From the NCBI GenBank assembly GCA_021820485.1, contig JAKADO010000025.1, forward strand, positions 1-36,213: a DNA stretch of 36,213 nucleotides. Reading direction: 5' to 3'. Made by a program: the position numbers and the translations under genes. The stretch comes from Bacillota bacterium. Lineage in GTDB: Bacteria; Bacillota; Sulfobacillia; Sulfobacillales; Sulfobacillaceae. How positions within the stretch are numbered: position 1 is the stretch's first letter; every line of letters starts with the position of its first letter. Below are positions 16,098 to 24,630 of this stretch, piece by piece. Below the pieces are notes generated by a model. The model ran no database searches, was not told the DNA's origin, and saw nothing but the letters and a program-made list of their open reading frames with translations.

Positions 16098-16478
16098 TCA
16101 GACCTCCGGCGCGCCTGGCACGGCGTATCCCGCCTTGTCCGACAATCCCTGCTGCCGCCGAAAATTCTCCTGGTTTTTGGCCAGGTAGCCCTGATAGAGA
16201 GATTCCGCATCCAGGCCGGCGTCAATGCACAGGCTGATGAAGAAATGCAGGACGTCGACCAACTCTTCGTGGAGCTTGGCGTCGTCAATGGGCTGGGCAT
16301 TCTTCCACCACTTGAACCGAGCTTCCTCCACCACTTCCCCTAGTTCCACCATCAGCGCCAGCGCTTCCTTTTGGATCCAGGTGCTGCGATCAAATGCGAG
16401 GTGCCGATCCCGCCGCACTTGATCGTTGAACCGTCGTTGCCATTCAAATATCTCAGCCAATCGGTCCTGCATGCTCAT
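16098..16478 (-). CDS. dUTPase/MazG-like all-alpha NTP pyrophosphohydrolase
   Basis: The protein is 126 residues from ATG 16478. It shows the all-alpha dUTPase_2/MazG-type metal pattern: Glu45 and Glu48 in VELGEVVEE (ExxE) and Glu72 and Asp75 in HEELVDVLHF (ExxD). It also has the WWKN phrase and the C-terminal YLAKNQENFRRQQ helix common in dimeric dUTPase-like proteins. It should hydrolyse a (d)NTP, most plausibly dUTP, to the monophosphate; the substrate cannot be fixed from sequence. ATG 16478 overlaps the M16 peptidase stop (ATGA). ATG 16472 has the better nine-base spacing to GGAGG, so the start is uncertain by two codons. It is not part of the Bacillus version of this operon. Confidence 0.85.
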   Translation of the reverse strand: MSMQDRLAEIFEWQRRFNDQVRRDRHLAFDRSTWIQKEALALMVELGEVVEEARFKWWKNAQPIDDAKLHEELVDVLHFFISLCIDAGLDAESLYQGYLAKNQENFRRQQGLSDKAGYAVPGAPEV

Positions 16479-17725
16479 TCCCCTCCGAGAGACCCACTCA
16501 GGGCCGCCCACATGTCGTCATCCATCGGTCCCGCCGCGGCCGCTGCCATCCGGCGCGTGTCCCGCCATGCCTCAGCTTGTCGGCGAACAGCCTGCGCGCT
16601 GACCGCCGCCAATTGCTCGCCGATATCCATAAGCAGCGGCGGCCGCCGCCCGTCCAAACCATACCGGCCCATGCGCATGACACGCGCATCAGGCGTCTCC
16701 TGGTTCATCACCAGCACCGTGTTGAGATACATGCGCGTATGCGCCAACTCCTCCGCTTCCGGCCCGACAAGGGCCAACTGCCCCACTTCATCGTCGACGG
16801 CCTGAAGCGCCCTCGTCAAGTGGTCGGGGCCGAGCCCCAAGTAGGTCATCATGTCGCCAAAGTCCGATTCGGGCGCATACTGCGTGGATACACCGTAGAC
16901 CAACCCCTCCTGCTCGCGCAGACGTTGCCAAAGCCGGGAGGTGTTTTGCCCGCCCAGCAGACTTGCCAGCACCAGACTGGCCCCATATTCCGCATCGTAA
17001 CGTCCGGGGGCCGGAATGGCGAGTGCCAGCTTGACCTGCTCCCAGTCCGCCCAGAGACGGCGTTTTTGGAACTGAACCTGCGGCCGCAGGCGTCTCATGG
17101 GGAGTTGCGACGGCACACCCGGACCATGCCCGAAGTCTGCCTCCGCCGCCGCCAGCAGCGCGTCCCGGGCGCCGCCTGATACGGAAAACACCATATTCTG
17201 CGGCTGATAGAAGGCCGCGAAGAAGGCCTTAAGATGGGCGGCGTCCGCCGCAGCCAACGATGCTGTGGTGCCTAGGATGTCGTGGGTATAGGACTCATCC
17301 CTGTAAAGCGCCTCGGTAATGAGCGTATCCAGTACCTCATCCGGATCATCCAGACTCTCCTTCATCTCTTCCAGAACCACATTCTTTTCACGAGCCAAAT
17401 CCTCCGCTCGCAGCCACGGGCTGGTCACCAGATCGCGGAGCAGCTCATAGGCAGTCACCGCCTCGGAGTCGAGAACCTTGGCATAAAAGCAGGTATAGTC
17501 CCGCGTCGTGAAGGCATTGATGTCCGACCCCAACCTGTCCATCTGGCGAGCAATGGCGCGGTGGTCCAACTCACCGGCTCCCTTGAAGACCAAATGCTCC
17601 AACAAATGCGCCATGCCCCATTGAGCCGGCGTCTCGTCGCGGCTCCCCACCGCCACATGAAAAGCCAACGCGGTGGTGCCGACGGAAGGAATGTCGTCGT
17701 GCACCACCGTGAGTCCTGAGGACAA
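16475..17725 (-). CDS. mlpA: M16 family zinc metallopeptidase (MlpA/YmxG type)
   Basis: The inverted zinc motif is HLLEH at 40-44, numbered from the TTG at 17725. The third ligand is probably a Glu in VVLEEMKE (119-120). The C-terminal half is the second, non-catalytic M16 repeat with REQEGLVYGVS. The protein has 416 residues from that TTG, the usual single-chain length. Members of this group process peptides or signal/pro-sequences; in Bacillus the gene (mlpA/ymxG) precedes ymxH and spoVFA. The start is odd. A perfect AGGAGG at 17756-17751 has its normal-distance codon at 17743, which is ATC in frame, giving an N-terminus IEFLTQLSSGLTVV. That matches homologues better than the TTG, which is 25 bases from the site. 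No ATG, GTG or other TTG is available before an upstream TAG. Confidence 0.9.
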   Translation of the reverse strand: MSSGLTVVHDDIPSVGTTALAFHVAVGSRDETPAQWGMAHLLEHLVFKGAGELDHRAIARQMDRLGSDINAFTTRDYTCFYAKVLDSEAVTAYELLRDLVTSPWLRAEDLAREKNVVLEEMKESLDDPDEVLDTLITEALYRDESYTHDILGTTASLAAADAAHLKAFFAAFYQPQNMVFSVSGGARDALLAAAEADFGHGPGVPSQLPMRRLRPQVQFQKRRLWADWEQVKLALAIPAPGRYDAEYGASLVLASLLGGQNTSRLWQRLREQEGLVYGVSTQYAPESDFGDMMTYLGLGPDHLTRALQAVDDEVGQLALVGPEAEELAHTRMYLNTVLVMNQETPDARVMRMGRYGLDGRRPPLLMDIGEQLAAVSAQAVRRQAEAWRDTRRMAAAAAGPMDDDMWAALSGSLGGE

Positions 17726-17784
17726 TTGTGTTAGGAATTCGATGTTGCTTCCTCCTGTCTATGACCCCATTTTACCATGCCGGA

Positions 17785-18525
17785 CTAAGAGTCTGTCCGC
17801 GGGGTGCCCATTTTCAGGAGTTGACTCACCGTGACGAGTTGGTAGCCCTTTTGCTGCAGCCCGGCGATTATTTGCGGCAACGCCAAAACGGTGCGATCAG
17901 TTGGATGCATGAGCACGATCGAGCCCGCCTGCGCGCGAGCGAGAACTTTGTTCACCATATAGCTGACCGAAGACGAGGGCCGCCAGTCGATGGTGTCTAT
18001 GGTCCACATCACCAGTGTCATGCCGGCTGCCTGCGCGGCATTCAGCACCGTCTGGTTGAACTCGCCATAGGGCGGGGCGTAGATGGTGGGCCGTACCTGT
18101 GCGATAGCTTCCACCATCCGATTGGTCCGAGTAATGTCCTGCACATTGCCGTCGAAGCCGAGCTGGTTGGGGTGCCGATGGTTCCATCCGTGATTGCCAA
18201 TTTGGTCCCCATCCTGGCGCATTTGCTTGACCAATTCTGGGTGCGCTTCGGCCCATGCGCCGCCCACCATAAAGGTGGCGACCGCATGATGCGCTTTCAA
18301 CTCGGCCATCAGCTTGGGAACATACTCGGTGCCCCACACCACGTTAATGGTGAGCGCCATGGCAGTCTTAATGGTCTCTACACGGTACACGGGTATGGGG
18401 CGCGTAGGAGGTGCTGCGGTCGCATGGAGCCTCGGATTGATTAGCCATGCGGCCAACAGCAATGCGAACACCAAGAGAACCAAACGCGCCATGGGTGACC
18501 TGAGCGAAATCACGCGAAAGTGCAT
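17785..18525 (-). CDS. ylxY: YlxY-type polysaccharide deacetylase-like protein, membrane-anchored
   Basis: The protein is 246 residues from ATG 18525, six bases after AGGGGGG. ATG 18531 directly abuts that site. A single N-terminal membrane segment (about 13-30) anchors an extracytoplasmic NodB/CE4 domain. The metal histidines His112 and His116 are present in NHGWNH, and APPYGEFN and LVMWTIDTIDW follow. The canonical TFDD motif with the catalytic Asp and first metal Asp is replaced by TINVVWG (59-65). This variant occurs in the YlxY subgroup, so it may be inactive or use another mechanism. YlxY lies between pnp and the M16 peptidase in Bacillus, as it does here. A spore-wall or cell-wall role is likely but unproven. 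Confidence 0.87.
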   Translation of the reverse strand: MHFRVISLRSPMARLVLLVFALLLAAWLINPRLHATAAPPTRPIPVYRVETIKTAMALTINVVWGTEYVPKLMAELKAHHAVATFMVGGAWAEAHPELVKQMRQDGDQIGNHGWNHRHPNQLGFDGNVQDITRTNRMVEAIAQVRPTIYAPPYGEFNQTVLNAAQAAGMTLVMWTIDTIDWRPSSSVSYMVNKVLARAQAGSIVLMHPTDRTVLALPQIIAGLQQKGYQLVTVSQLLKMGTPRTDS

Positions 18526-18605
18526 CAACATCCCCCCTAGTTGTCCCTATGCCAAGGAAGGACAGGGTAGAACGCAACAGCACGGTGCCGCCCATTCTGC
18601 CCCAT

Positions 18606-19082
18606 TCATCCCGCGGTACGCATCGCCGCCATCATGAGGGCCACAATTTGACGGCAGGCGGCTTTCCAGTGGGCCGGTCCACCGTCCACCCATTCCTTGG
18701 CCCAACCGCCCAGCGTTTTGCCCGCGCCGCCCGCATAATAGGCGCCTCCGGGCGAAAAGTACTGGGAGGCCATGGCCTCCAATGCCACCCTGATGCCCTC
18801 CTCATCACTGGCGAAGGTGCGCGCCGCATCGGGCCTCTGAAAATAGGCTTCGTACCCATACCAATTGTGCCTGTTCTGGGCAAAATTAGACCGGCCCCAA
18901 CCGCTTTCCAAAATAGCTTCCGCGAGCGCGAACGCGGGATCGATGTCCAGCGCAAGCGCCGTGTCGTGGATGATTCCCGACACGGCGCAAATAGGATGTC
19001 CTGTGGTGTAAGTGAGCGCCTGCTCGCGGTTGATGCGCTGCACCCCGCATATGATCGAACCTTCTCCTAAAGTCTCCTCCAT
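18606..19082 (-). CDS. Glucosaminidase-domain protein (GH73-like)
   Basis: The protein is 158 residues. From about residue 45 it shows the beta-N-acetylglucosaminidase (GH73/LytD-type) core: DPAFALAEAILESGWGRSNFAQN with the likely acid Glu59, then NWYGYEAYF and the closing WVDGGPAHWKAACRQIV. The domain would cleave peptidoglycan glycan strands, but I see no signal peptide or membrane segment. Export, lysis-dependent release or mother-cell action in the engulfed spore are all open. ATG 19082 lies 12 bases from AAGGAGG, a long spacing, and that site sits in a leader hairpin (19089-19137). It is not part of the Bacillus gene order; it was inserted between the GH15 gene and ylxY. Confidence 0.8.
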   Translation of the reverse strand: MEETLGEGSIICGVQRINREQALTYTTGHPICAVSGIIHDTALALDIDPAFALAEAILESGWGRSNFAQNRHNWYGYEAYFQRPDAARTFASDEEGIRVALEAMASQYFSPGGAYYAGGAGKTLGGWAKEWVDGGPAHWKAACRQIVALMMAAMRTAG

Positions 19083-19088
19083 ATTGCA

Positions 19089-19137
19089 ATCGGGCCTCCT
19101 TGGGCTTCGTCTTGCTTCACCATATGGAGGGCCCGAT
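19089..19137 (-). promoter_or_regulatory. Leader hairpin covering the glucosaminidase ribosome site
   Basis: On the minus strand ATCGGGCCCTCC (19137-19126) pairs with GGAGGCCCGAT (19099-19089): 7 bp, one bulged C, then 4 bp, around a 26-base loop. The GGAGG of the ribosome site is in the 3' arm. No T tract follows, so it is not a standard terminator. The leader upstream (19138-19168) has no clear promoter; TTGAGA at 19172-19167 with TATGGT 15 bases on is the best I see and it is weak. Confidence 0.45.
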
Positions 19138-19168
19138 CATTGAGTACCATATTAAGGAAAGACGGCTC

Positions 19169-20944
19169 TCAAAGACCCTTGGGCAAGGGCTCGCCCCGCC
19201 TGAGTCGCGCACGCTCCACCAGCGTCGTGACCAAGCCGGCATGAGGAAACAATTGGGGGAAATTGCCATGGGGTTCGCCGCTGAGGGGATCCACGTGTTC
19301 GGCGAAGAGTCGGAGGTCGGTGCTCAATTCCAACTGGCGCTGGATGAGCCGATCTGCTTTATCGAACTCACCCAGCCGCAGGTAGACGCGGGCCAGCCAA
19401 AATCCTGCCAGTGTAAAGGGATGGCGAACCGGGCCAAGCTGGTCCGTGCGGTAGCGAAACACCGTCCCATCCACCACCAGTTGGTCCTCAATGGCACGCA
19501 GCGTGCCCAGAAAGAGCGGATCATCCACCCGCACAAATCCATATAAAGGGAGGGTCAACAAAGCTGCATCGACCACCGCCGACCGGGCCGACTGCGTGTA
19601 GAAGCTCTCGCCTGACGCGCGTTGAGAAGCCATGATGTGGTCCCGCACGCGCCTCTGCGAATCCTTCCACCGGCGAACCAGGTCGCGGCGATTGAGCACC
19701 TCGCCCGCCAGCGCAATCCCCGCCCCGATGCCGACCCAGCACAACACTTGGGAATGGGTATACACGTCCGGCGGTCCGCGAAATTCCCAAAGCGATGCAT
19801 CGGGATCATTCCAGTGCTGGGTCAGCCACTCCACCAGGGTATCGACCACCCACCAGTAATCACGGATGAGCGTGCGATCGCCGGTCATGCGCCAGTACAT
19901 CAACAAGAGCCACAACAACTCCCCTTCCAGGTCCATCTGCACCTGGTGGCTCGCGGCATTGCCGACGCGCACCGGACGGCTCCCGCGATAGCCGGAGAGC
20001 CACAAGAGCTCGCGCTCCCCATGGGCTCGCGATCCATCCACCCGCACGAACGGACTGGGATAGGGCTTGCCGACCAGGTCAACCAGGTTGAACATGAATT
20101 CGAGGTATTGCCGGCACGCCACGGGATCACCGGCCAGCAACAGGGCCTCGGCTCCGTAGGCCCCGTCGCGCACCCAGACGAACCGATAGTCCCATTGCCG
20201 CGTCTCCCCCACGGCCTCCGGCAACGAGGTGGTGGCGGACGCCAGCAACGCCCCGTTGGTTCGATAGCTCAATCCGCGAATTGTTAGGATGCTGCGATCG
20301 AACCACTCTTTCCAGGGCCCATCGTAGCGGAGCAATGCGCCTTTCCAATAGCGCGCCGTCACCGCCTCAAGCGCATCGCCATCTTCGACGGGTAGACTCA
20401 GTTCCCCCTTCTCTTGGCCCCACTCTGCCCCGTAGCGGAGTTCGATCTCCACGTGCCCCGGCCCTACTCGCCAAGCGTCGCGCTCACCCAGCTTCCGGGT
20501 GTCGCCCCGCATCGCCAGCACCACAGCCTCCACCCCAGCGGGATGGTGAAAGAGCGCGCCGGATTCGGTCAACTCATAGGAAGCGGCGGCGTACCCAAAT
20601 CCAAAAGTCGGGTGGCAGCAGAGAAGTAGCGGAATGTCCGTGGCGATGCGCCGCCGGTAGGCGTGACGGCCAATGGGAAGAAAATCGGTGAGGTGGGCCA
20701 CGCCTTCCGCCGTCTCCAACGTCGTCTCCAAAATTAACGTCCCAGGGCGGTAACACTGATAATGCGCAATGAGGGGAGAGAATGGCAACGTACTAAAAAA
20801 GCCGCCCTGGGCTTCATCCAGCAAGCGGCAAAATACAGCCTCGCCATCAAACCGCGGCCAAGCCAACCATTCCACCACCCCCACGGGCGACAGCAGCGCG
20901 GCGGTGCAGCGGTTGGAAAGAAAGCCGTAAAAGGCTTGGTTCAC
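19169..20944 (-). CDS. Glycoside hydrolase family 15 protein (glucoamylase/trehalase type)
   Basis: The protein is 591 residues from GTG 20944, which follows AGGGGG by seven bases and lies two bases after the nfo stop. It has the bacterial GH15 layout. A beta-rich N-terminal domain (1-about 215) is followed by an (alpha/alpha)6 barrel with WDYRFVWVRDGAYG near 251-264. The putative acid Glu387 lies in LWEFR, and the C-terminal EHVDPLSGEPHGNFPQLFPHAGL (about 549-571) holds the putative base. Enzymes of this form release glucose from alpha-glucans or cleave trehalose; the sequence alone does not decide which. No signal peptide is visible, so it probably acts inside the cell on glycogen or trehalose stores. 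It is translationally linked to nfo and pnp and is an accessory insertion in this locus. Confidence 0.92.
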   Translation of the reverse strand: MNQAFYGFLSNRCTAALLSPVGVVEWLAWPRFDGEAVFCRLLDEAQGGFFSTLPFSPLIAHYQCYRPGTLILETTLETAEGVAHLTDFLPIGRHAYRRRIATDIPLLLCCHPTFGFGYAAASYELTESGALFHHPAGVEAVVLAMRGDTRKLGERDAWRVGPGHVEIELRYGAEWGQEKGELSLPVEDGDALEAVTARYWKGALLRYDGPWKEWFDRSILTIRGLSYRTNGALLASATTSLPEAVGETRQWDYRFVWVRDGAYGAEALLLAGDPVACRQYLEFMFNLVDLVGKPYPSPFVRVDGSRAHGERELLWLSGYRGSRPVRVGNAASHQVQMDLEGELLWLLLMYWRMTGDRTLIRDYWWVVDTLVEWLTQHWNDPDASLWEFRGPPDVYTHSQVLCWVGIGAGIALAGEVLNRRDLVRRWKDSQRRVRDHIMASQRASGESFYTQSARSAVVDAALLTLPLYGFVRVDDPLFLGTLRAIEDQLVVDGTVFRYRTDQLGPVRHPFTLAGFWLARVYLRLGEFDKADRLIQRQLELSTDLRLFAEHVDPLSGEPHGNFPQLFPHAGLVTTLVERARLRRGEPLPKGL

Positions 20945-20946
20945 AC

Positions 20947-21783
20947 TCAGTCCCCCTGGTGGAGCTCCCGTATGACCAGGATGTCGTCCTGCCGCTGGGC
21001 CACGTCGCGGCCCGGCGTCTCCAACACCAAGGGACAATCGGTTTGATCGGCCCAGGCCACAAGCCTTTTGAGCGCGGGCAATCCCAATGCGCCTGTCAGC
21101 AGGTGGGCATGGCGGTCACGATGGGAGCCGACCGGATATAGGCTATCATTTAAGTGTATGCCAGACACTCGGTCTAAGCCCACCTTCCGATCGACCGCTT
21201 CCAAGAACGCATCCGCATCGTCAGCAGTGGTCAGCGCATAGCCTTGGGCCATAGCATGCGCGGTATCCAGCATCAATCCGACCCGCCGCGTTCGTCCAAT
21301 GCCGCGAAATATCTCTTCTAGCTCATCGAGGTCGCCACCGAGTTCCTTGCCTTGACCCGCGCTGTTTTCGACCAACACCCTGCCCGGCGCTTCCAGCATG
21401 GCGACAACCGTGCCCACGAAGGCTTGGACTGACTCAGCCCGACGGCCCGCTTGCTGCCAATGGCCGGCATGCAGCACCACGTAGTCCGCTGACAGACGCT
21501 TGGCGCGGCGCATCTCCTGCTTCAACGCCTGCCTCGCTCGGTCCAGCATGGCCGGATCGGTCGCGGCCGGGTTCACAAAGTAGGGCGCATGAATGTACAG
21601 CACCGCAATGCCAGCCTCCCGCAACACCGGTCGCAGCTGGCCCGCTTTGGGGAGCGTCCGGCTTTGTCCGCCGACCGGGTTCCGGCTAAAGAGCTGCAAT
21701 GAACGAAGGCCGGCATCGCCGGCCTCCCGTATGGTGGTTTCATATCCCCTGGCTTGAGAGACCTGGGCCCCGAGTCGGATCAC
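20947..21783 (-). CDS. nfo: Endonuclease IV (AP endonuclease)
   Basis: The enzyme cleaves DNA 5' of abasic sites in base-excision repair using a three-zinc cluster. The protein is 278 residues, the normal size. Ligand-bearing motifs are all present: IHAPYF (64-69), VLHAGHW (103-109), [26 protein letters not shown] and LETPG near the end. It begins with GTG 21783, overlapping the pnp stop (GTGA). There is no good Shine-Dalgarno, so translation probably depends on pnp. The GH15 gene follows after two bases. Nfo is common in spore formers, where it repairs germinating spore DNA, but its place behind pnp is unusual. Confidence 0.95.
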   Translation of the reverse strand: MIRLGAQVSQARGYETTIREAGDAGLRSLQLFSRNPVGGQSRTLPKAGQLRPVLREAGIAVLYIHAPYFVNPAATDPAMLDRARQALKQEMRRAKRLSADYVVLHAGHWQQAGRRAESVQAFVGTVVAMLEAPGRVLVENSAGQGKELGGDLDELEEIFRGIGRTRRVGLMLDTAHAMAQGYALTTADDADAFLEAVDRKVGLDRVSGIHLNDSLYPVGSHRDRHAHLLTGALGLPALKRLVAWADQTDCPLVLETPGRDVAQRQDDILVIRELHQGD

Positions 21784-24005
21784 CGACTATCGCGCCGTGG
21801 TCCTGTCCCCGGCCCATTGCGTCGCGGCGGGCGATTGCCTTGATGACGTTCCGGCCGCGGGCTGCGACCTTCCGGCGGAGCCCCAGCCGGGACCGGCTCC
21901 AAACCCTCCGGACGCGGCAGCAAATCCTTATGAGAGAGGTTGATGCGACCCATGTTGTCGATTTCGACAACCTTGACAGCCAATGTATCGCCCGGCTGCA
22001 CGACATCTTCGACCTTGCCCACCCGCTGGTGAGCCAGTTGGGAGATGTGCACCAGTCCCTCTTTGCCGGGGAGAATTTCGACAAAGGCGCCAAAATTCAT
22101 CAGCCGCGTAACGCGTCCCGTATAGACTTGTCCCACTTCCACCGTCCGGGTCAGATCCTGAATCATCTCCATGGCGCGCTGCCCGGCTTCCTGATTGATC
22201 GCGGCGATGTAAATGGTGCCATCATCCTGAATGTCGATGTCCACCTTCTTGTCGCCCACCTTGGTGGCGTCAATAATCTTGTTGATGGTCTTCCCGCCAG
22301 GTCCGATGACCTCGCGGATCTTGTCCGGATCAATGTGAATGGTAATGATGCGCGGCGCGTGCGGGGACAACTGTTGCCGCGGCTCTGGGAGAACCGACAG
22401 CATGCGGTCCAGGATGTAGAGCCGCGCATCGCGGGCCTGGGCCAAGGCCTGTTCCAAAATCTCGCGATCCAGGCCATGAATCTTGATGTCCATTTGGATG
22501 GCGGTAATGCCGTCACGGGTTCCCGCCACCTTGAAGTCCATGTCGCCGAGGAAGTCCTCGAGGCCCTGGATGTCCGTCAAGATGGCAAAACCGGACTCAT
22601 CCTTGACGAGCCCCATGGCAATGCCAGCCACTGGCGCCTTGATGGGCACCCCGCCGTCCATGAGGGCCAGCGTGCTCCCACAAACCGACGCCATGGAACT
22701 CGAACCGTTGGATTCCAGAATGTCCGACACCAGGCGCAGGGCGTACGGAAACTCTTCTTCCGGGGGAATAACAGGCTCCAGCGCCCGTTCCGCCAAGGCT
22801 CCATGGCCGATGGCGCGGCGGTTGGGACCGCGCATGGGCCCCGATTCTCCGGTGGCAAATGGCGGAAAGTTGTAGTGATGCATATAGCGCTTGGACTCTT
22901 CTTCCCCGATGCCGTCAAGCATCTGTTGATCGGAGAGCGGTCCCAGCGTCATCGCCGTCAGGGCCTGCGTCTGGCCCCGGGTGAAGAGGCCCGTCCCATG
23001 CACGCGCGGCAGGACCCCAACTTCAATGGTGAGCGGCCGAATTTCGGTGAAAGTGCGGCCATCGGGACGAATTTGTTCGTGAATGATGGCGTAACGCACC
23101 ACTTTTTTCAGCTGCTTCTTCAGAACCGCGGGAATGAGGTCCGCTTCGTCGGGGAATTCCTCCTGGAGCACCGCGGTGATATCCGCATTCACCGCATCAA
23201 TCTGACTTTCCCGGGTTTCCTTGTCGGCAGACCGCATGGCCTCTTTGAGCCGGTCTTCGGCCAACTCACGGGTGCGTTCCACCAGTTGCTCCGAGGGCAA
23301 ATAGAGGGGATATTCCCGTTTGGGTTTGCCGGCCACCTCTTGGAACTCGCGAATGCCCTCGATAATATGGCGAATCTCTTGATGGCCAAACAAAATCGCG
23401 TTCAGCATGGTGTCTTCCGGCACAACCGAAGCGCCCGCTTCGATCATCAGCACCGCTTCATAAGTTCCCGCGATCATCAGCTTCAAACGACTCACAGCCG
23501 ACTGTTCGGAGGTCGGGTTAATGACGAGCTGATCCTCGACCAACCCCACTTCCACGGCAGCAATTGGTCCCTCAAACGGAATGTCGCTGATGCTCAGCGC
23601 GGCCGAGGCGCCAATCATGCCGCAGACTTCTGGTGAGTGGTCATGGTCAACCGACAGGACGCTGGCGACCACGTGCACGTCATTCCGAAAACCATCCGGA
23701 AACAACGGACGAATGGGTCGGTCGGTCAGCCGAGCTGCCAAAATGGCCCGCTCACTGGGACGCCCTTCACGTTTGATGTACCCCCCCGGGATCTTTCCCA
23801 CGGCATACATGCGTTCTTCAAAATCAACGGTTAGCGGAAAAAAGTCAATTCCCATCCGCGGCGCCTTGCTGGCTACGGCGGTCACCAGCACCGCAGTGTC
23901 CCCATACCGCACCAACACTGCTCCATTGGCCTGCCGAGCCATTCGGCCCGTCTCCAATGTCATCGTCCGGCCGCCGACCAATATGTCTCTCTTGTGGATA
24001 TCCAT
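21780..24005 (-). CDS. pnp: Polyribonucleotide nucleotidyltransferase (PNPase)
   Basis: PNPase is the phosphorolytic 3'-5' exoribonuclease. The protein is 741 residues. It has two RNase PH-like domains (about 10-145 and 305-530, with [11 protein letters not shown] and the catalytic-region [13 protein letters not shown]). An alpha-helical linker lies between them. A KH domain covers about 549-623 ([11 protein letters not shown]), and an S1 domain about 624-693 ([13 protein letters not shown]). A roughly 48-residue Pro/Arg/Gly-rich tail follows. ATG 24005 follows a GGGGG site. It lies behind rpsO, as in most bacteria, with a terminator-like hairpin in the 69-base gap, so it is partly read through from the rpsO promoter. 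Its stop overlaps the nfo start. Confidence 0.97.
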   Translation of the reverse strand: MDIHKRDILVGGRTMTLETGRMARQANGAVLVRYGDTAVLVTAVASKAPRMGIDFFPLTVDFEERMYAVGKIPGGYIKREGRPSERAILAARLTDRPIRPLFPDGFRNDVHVVASVLSVDHDHSPEVCGMIGASAALSISDIPFEGPIAAVEVGLVEDQLVINPTSEQSAVSRLKLMIAGTYEAVLMIEAGASVVPEDTMLNAILFGHQEIRHIIEGIREFQEVAGKPKREYPLYLPSEQLVERTRELAEDRLKEAMRSADKETRESQIDAVNADITAVLQEEFPDEADLIPAVLKKQLKKVVRYAIIHEQIRPDGRTFTEIRPLTIEVGVLPRVHGTGLFTRGQTQALTAMTLGPLSDQQMLDGIGEEESKRYMHHYNFPPFATGESGPMRGPNRRAIGHGALAERALEPVIPPEEEFPYALRLVSDILESNGSSSMASVCGSTLALMDGGVPIKAPVAGIAMGLVKDESGFAILTDIQGLEDFLGDMDFKVAGTRDGITAIQMDIKIHGLDREILEQALAQARDARLYILDRMLSVLPEPRQQLSPHAPRIITIHIDPDKIREVIGPGGKTINKIIDATKVGDKKVDIDIQDDGTIYIAAINQEAGQRAMEMIQDLTRTVEVGQVYTGRVTRLMNFGAFVEILPGKEGLVHISQLAHQRVGKVEDVVQPGDTLAVKVVEIDNMGRINLSHKDLLPRPEGLEPVPAGAPPEGRSPRPERHQGNRPPRRNGPGTGPRRDSR

Positions 24006-24052
24006 ATGTTCCCCCTACCTACCTCACCAGGCCATACCTTGTTACGTTTAAC

Positions 24053-24076
24053 AAAAGAGCGGGGGATTCCCGCTCT
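24053..24076 (-). terminator. rpsO-pnp intergenic terminator hairpin
   Basis: AGAGCGGG and CCCGCTCT (24076-24069 with 24063-24056) form a perfect 8-bp stem with a 5-base loop, starting inside the rpsO stop codon. TTTTGTT follows on the minus strand. A leaky terminator or processing hairpin between rpsO and pnp is the common bacterial arrangement. Confidence 0.75.
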
Positions 24077-24344
24077 ATCGACGTAAGCCGAGCCGTTCAA
24101 TCACCGCGTGGTACCGCTGGTTGTCCTTGTCTTTCAGATAGTTCAACAGCGCGCGGCGATGCCCTACCATCTTTAACAACCCACGACGGGAGTGATGGTC
24201 CTTTTTGTGTGTTTTCAGGTGCTCAGTCAGTTCTGCAATGCGCGTCGTCAAGAGCGCAATTTGAACCTCCGGCGACCCCGTGTCCGATTCATGCAGCCGA
24301 TAAGCCGCAATGATGGCCTGCTTCTTTTCATCTTCGAGGGCCAT
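24075..24344 (-). CDS. rpsO: 30S ribosomal protein S15
   Basis: This is an 89-residue S15, the universal length, with the conserved [38 protein letters not shown] and the end [13 protein letters not shown]. It binds the central domain of 16S rRNA during small-subunit assembly. ATG 24344 follows GGGAGG with seven bases of spacing. The open frame continues upstream, but that part is not S15. It lies 25 bases after a small hypothetical gene and 69 bases ahead of pnp. Confidence 0.98.
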   Translation of the reverse strand: MALEDEKKQAIIAAYRLHESDTGSPEVQIALLTTRIAELTEHLKTHKKDHHSRRGLLKMVGHRRALLNYLKDKDNQRYHAVIERLGLRR

Positions 24345-24369
24345 CGCGTTACCTCCCTTCTCCCTTGAT

Positions 24370-24570
24370 TCAGTGCAACTGGATGGAGACTGGTTCATCC
24401 TCTTCAGCCAGCAGCGACAATAGGGCGTCTTGGTAGGCTTGGACGGCAGGTTGCGGCACTCCGGCCCGTCGATACAGCTCCTCAAGCTCACGCTGCAATC
24501 GTTTAAACTGCCCGGTGACGCATATGGCTGAAACCTTGGAAACCATCGCGCGCCATGTGTCGGAATGCAC
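24370..24570 (-). CDS. Small hypothetical protein upstream of rpsO
   Basis: I do not recognise this gene. The frame could start at ATG 24600, but that lies on the -10 box of a likely promoter. GTG 24570, seven bases after GGGGG, gives a 66-residue protein. Its middle ([17 protein letters not shown]) is strongly helical and possibly coiled-coil, and its end ([17 protein letters not shown]) is acidic. It has no membrane segment or signal. It sits 25 bases ahead of rpsO, as if co-transcribed. It could instead be a long rpsO leader with a chance open frame. Confidence 0.45.
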   Translation of the reverse strand: MHSDTWRAMVSKVSAICVTGQFKRLQRELEELYRRAGVPQPAVQAYQDALLSLLAEEDEPVSIQLH

Positions 24571-24598
24571 AAAAACGCCCCCAATCCAAAGACACTTC

Positions 24599-24628
24599 AT
24601 TCTATCATACGCGATTTTCTGAAGGCAA
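24599..24628 (-). promoter_or_regulatory. Candidate sigma-A promoter for rpsO-pnp
   Basis: On the minus strand TTGCCT (24628-24623) is followed after 18 bases by TAGAAT (24604-24599). TGA stands directly before it, giving an extended -10 (TGnTAGAAT). An overlapping TATGAT offers a second -10. The element spans the end of ribF and lies about 255 bases upstream of rpsO. Confidence 0.5.
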
Positions 24629-24630
24629 GC

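Noticed and set aside
19167-19200. CCCTTG/CAAGGG hairpin at the end of the GH15 gene
   Set aside because: A two-base loop and no T run; it lies inside coding sequence.
21699-23636. A 645-codon plus-strand open frame opposite pnp
   Set aside because: It is antisense to a certain pnp gene, has no family resemblance and no ribosome site. GC-rich third positions commonly keep the opposite strand open.
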